From an uncultured Flavobacteriaceae bacterium (lineage in GTDB: Bacteria; Bacteroidota; Bacteroidia; Flavobacteriales; Flavobacteriaceae): DNA of 64,000 nt. Made by a program: the position numbers and the translations under genes. Under the pieces are notes generated by a model that saw nothing but the letters and a program-made list of their open reading frames with translations, had not been told where the DNA came from and did no database searches. Shown in pieces: positions 63,322 through 64,000 of the stretch. The stretch covers positions 1 through 64,000 of the forward strand of contig CANLWB010000004.1 in NCBI GenBank assembly GCA_947494695.1, given 5' to 3'. Numbering within the stretch: the stretch's first letter is position 1; each line of letters opens with the position of its first letter.

Positions 63322-64000
63322 ATAAAAAAGAAATTAAAACTTCATTCAAATAACAAACATAAATCCGGATACGATCTAAAACGTTTATGCGATTCGTATC
63401 CGGACTTAATGGCATTCGTATTCGAAAATGATCATGGGATTAAAACCATAGATTTTTCAAACCCCAAAGGCGTAAAGGCTTTAAATACGGCACTATTGGT
63501 TACGCACTATGGTATTAAATTTTGGGAGTTTCCAGATGCTAATTTATGCCCACCAATACCGGGCAGAGTAGATTATATACATCATTTAGCCGATTTATTA
63601 AAAATATCTGATGTTCATAAGGAGGTAACCATTTTAGATGTGGGAACCGGAGCCACCTGTATTTATCCTATTTTAGGCCATGCCGAATACAACTGGAAGT
63701 TTATAGGAACCGATATCGATAAGAAATCGCTACAGCATGCACAGGAAATTGTTTCGAAAAACACACTTGATCATGGCATTACATTAAGACATCAAGAAAA
63801 CCCATTGCATATTTTTAATGGGGTTATAAAGCCTTCAGATAGGTTTACCGCGACACTATGTAATCCGCCATTTTATAAATCGGAAGTCGAGGCCATTGCA
63901 GCCACTACACGTAAATTAAAAGGCTTAAATAAAAATGAAGCCGGGGTGGTTCGGAATTTTTCCGGAACGCATAATGAACTTTGGTATAAAGGCGGGGAAA
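63322..64000 (+). CDS. rlmF: 23S rRNA (adenine(1618)-N(6))-methyltransferase, 5' part, runs off the window
   Basis: The open frame reads KKKLKLHSNNKHKSGYDLK..., the RlmF N-terminus, then 'FPDANLCPPIPGRVDYIHHLADLL', the SAM motif 'ILDVGTGATCIYPILG' and the catalytic 'TATLCNPPFYKSE' (NPPF). RlmF methylates A1618 of 23S rRNA. No ATG, GTG or TTG precedes the conserved N-terminus in this frame; the nearest candidate is an ATA at 63322 (an in-frame TAA lies at 63306-63308), and the first ATG (63409) is already inside the conserved domain. The gene continues beyond base 64000. Confidence 0.85.
   Translation, partial: MKKKLKLHSNNKHKSGYDLKRLCDSYPDLMAFVFENDHGIKTIDFSNPKGVKALNTALLVTHYGIKFWEFPDANLCPPIPGRVDYIHHLADLLKISDVHKEVTILDVGTGATCIYPILGHAEYNWKFIGTDIDKKSLQHAQEIVSKNTLDHGITLRHQENPLHIFNGVIKPSDRFTATLCNPPFYKSEVEAIAATTRKLKGLNKNEAGVVRNFSGTHNELWYKGGE

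Noticed and set aside
1-64000. CRISPR arrays, rRNA genes, integrase genes
   Set aside because: Read for but not found; no spaced direct-repeat arrays and no matching reading frames.

Overview
The window looks like a chromosome segment of a marine-type Flavobacteriaceae species (Bacteroidota). The evidence is the very AT-rich sequence, Bacteroidota-style promoters (TTG about 19-22 bases before TAnnTTTG), and many family-typical genes: DUF4290, DUF493, YqgE, a CcsBA fusion, a DUF2520/KdsC/UbiA/Maf gene group and DUF2911. No rRNA genes or CRISPR arrays were seen. One tRNA gene, tRNA-CAT (Met type), is present.

Positions 1-13.8 kb hold the right-hand part of a nonribosomal peptide cluster. It contains the end of an NRPS (carrier protein plus thioesterase), a TauD-like Fe(II)/2-oxoglutarate oxygenase, and a tightly coupled three-gene unit: a PduX-like GHMP kinase, a cysteine-synthase-like PLP enzyme, and an unusual ATP-grasp/argininosuccinate-lyase fusion. 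These are followed by a FOXRED2-like flavoprotein, a type II thioesterase, a truncated second flavoprotein, and a periplasmic adaptor/TolC pair without an inner-membrane pump. The three-gene unit is best explained as a route to a 2,3-diamino acid: phosphorylate Thr or Ser, replace the phosphate with an amino-acid nitrogen donor, then release fumarate with the lyase domain. This is the most interesting system in the window.

Positions 13.8-26.0 kb are a surface-polysaccharide-type region. It has four GT4 glycosyltransferases, a MurJ/Wzx-like flippase, a D-2-hydroxyacid-dehydrogenase-like protein and three paralogous membrane-anchored SGNH-hydrolase-like proteins. One of the three is broken by a single-base frameshift in a T tract. 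A decayed glycosyltransferase fragment lies between two of them.

Positions 26.0-30.5 kb are a scrapyard next to the 3' end of the tRNA gene. It holds two dead IS256-family elements, one of which has an exact 8-bp target duplication and clips the end of a hotdog thioesterase gene. Two genes that both lack their 5' ends meet head to head here, one of them a DUF5131 (phage Gp37/Gp68-like) remnant. The tRNA probably marks the boundary between accessory and core sequence.

Positions 30.6-64 kb are core genome. Genes include a START-like protein, a class IV aminotransferase, YqgE, HU, Fmt, RecQ, an ATPase/kinase, DUF493, DUF4290, MurA, a methyltransferase, an esterase with a PA14 domain, two tandem small proteins, an aquaporin, DUF2911, a PIG-L/small membrane protein/symporter/Gfo-Idh operon, an MscS-like channel, the DUF2520-KdsC-UbiA-Maf operon, truncated hemoglobin, CcsBA, a HAD phosphatase, MATE, DUF1801 and VOC proteins. 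The 5' part of an RlmF gene runs off the right edge.
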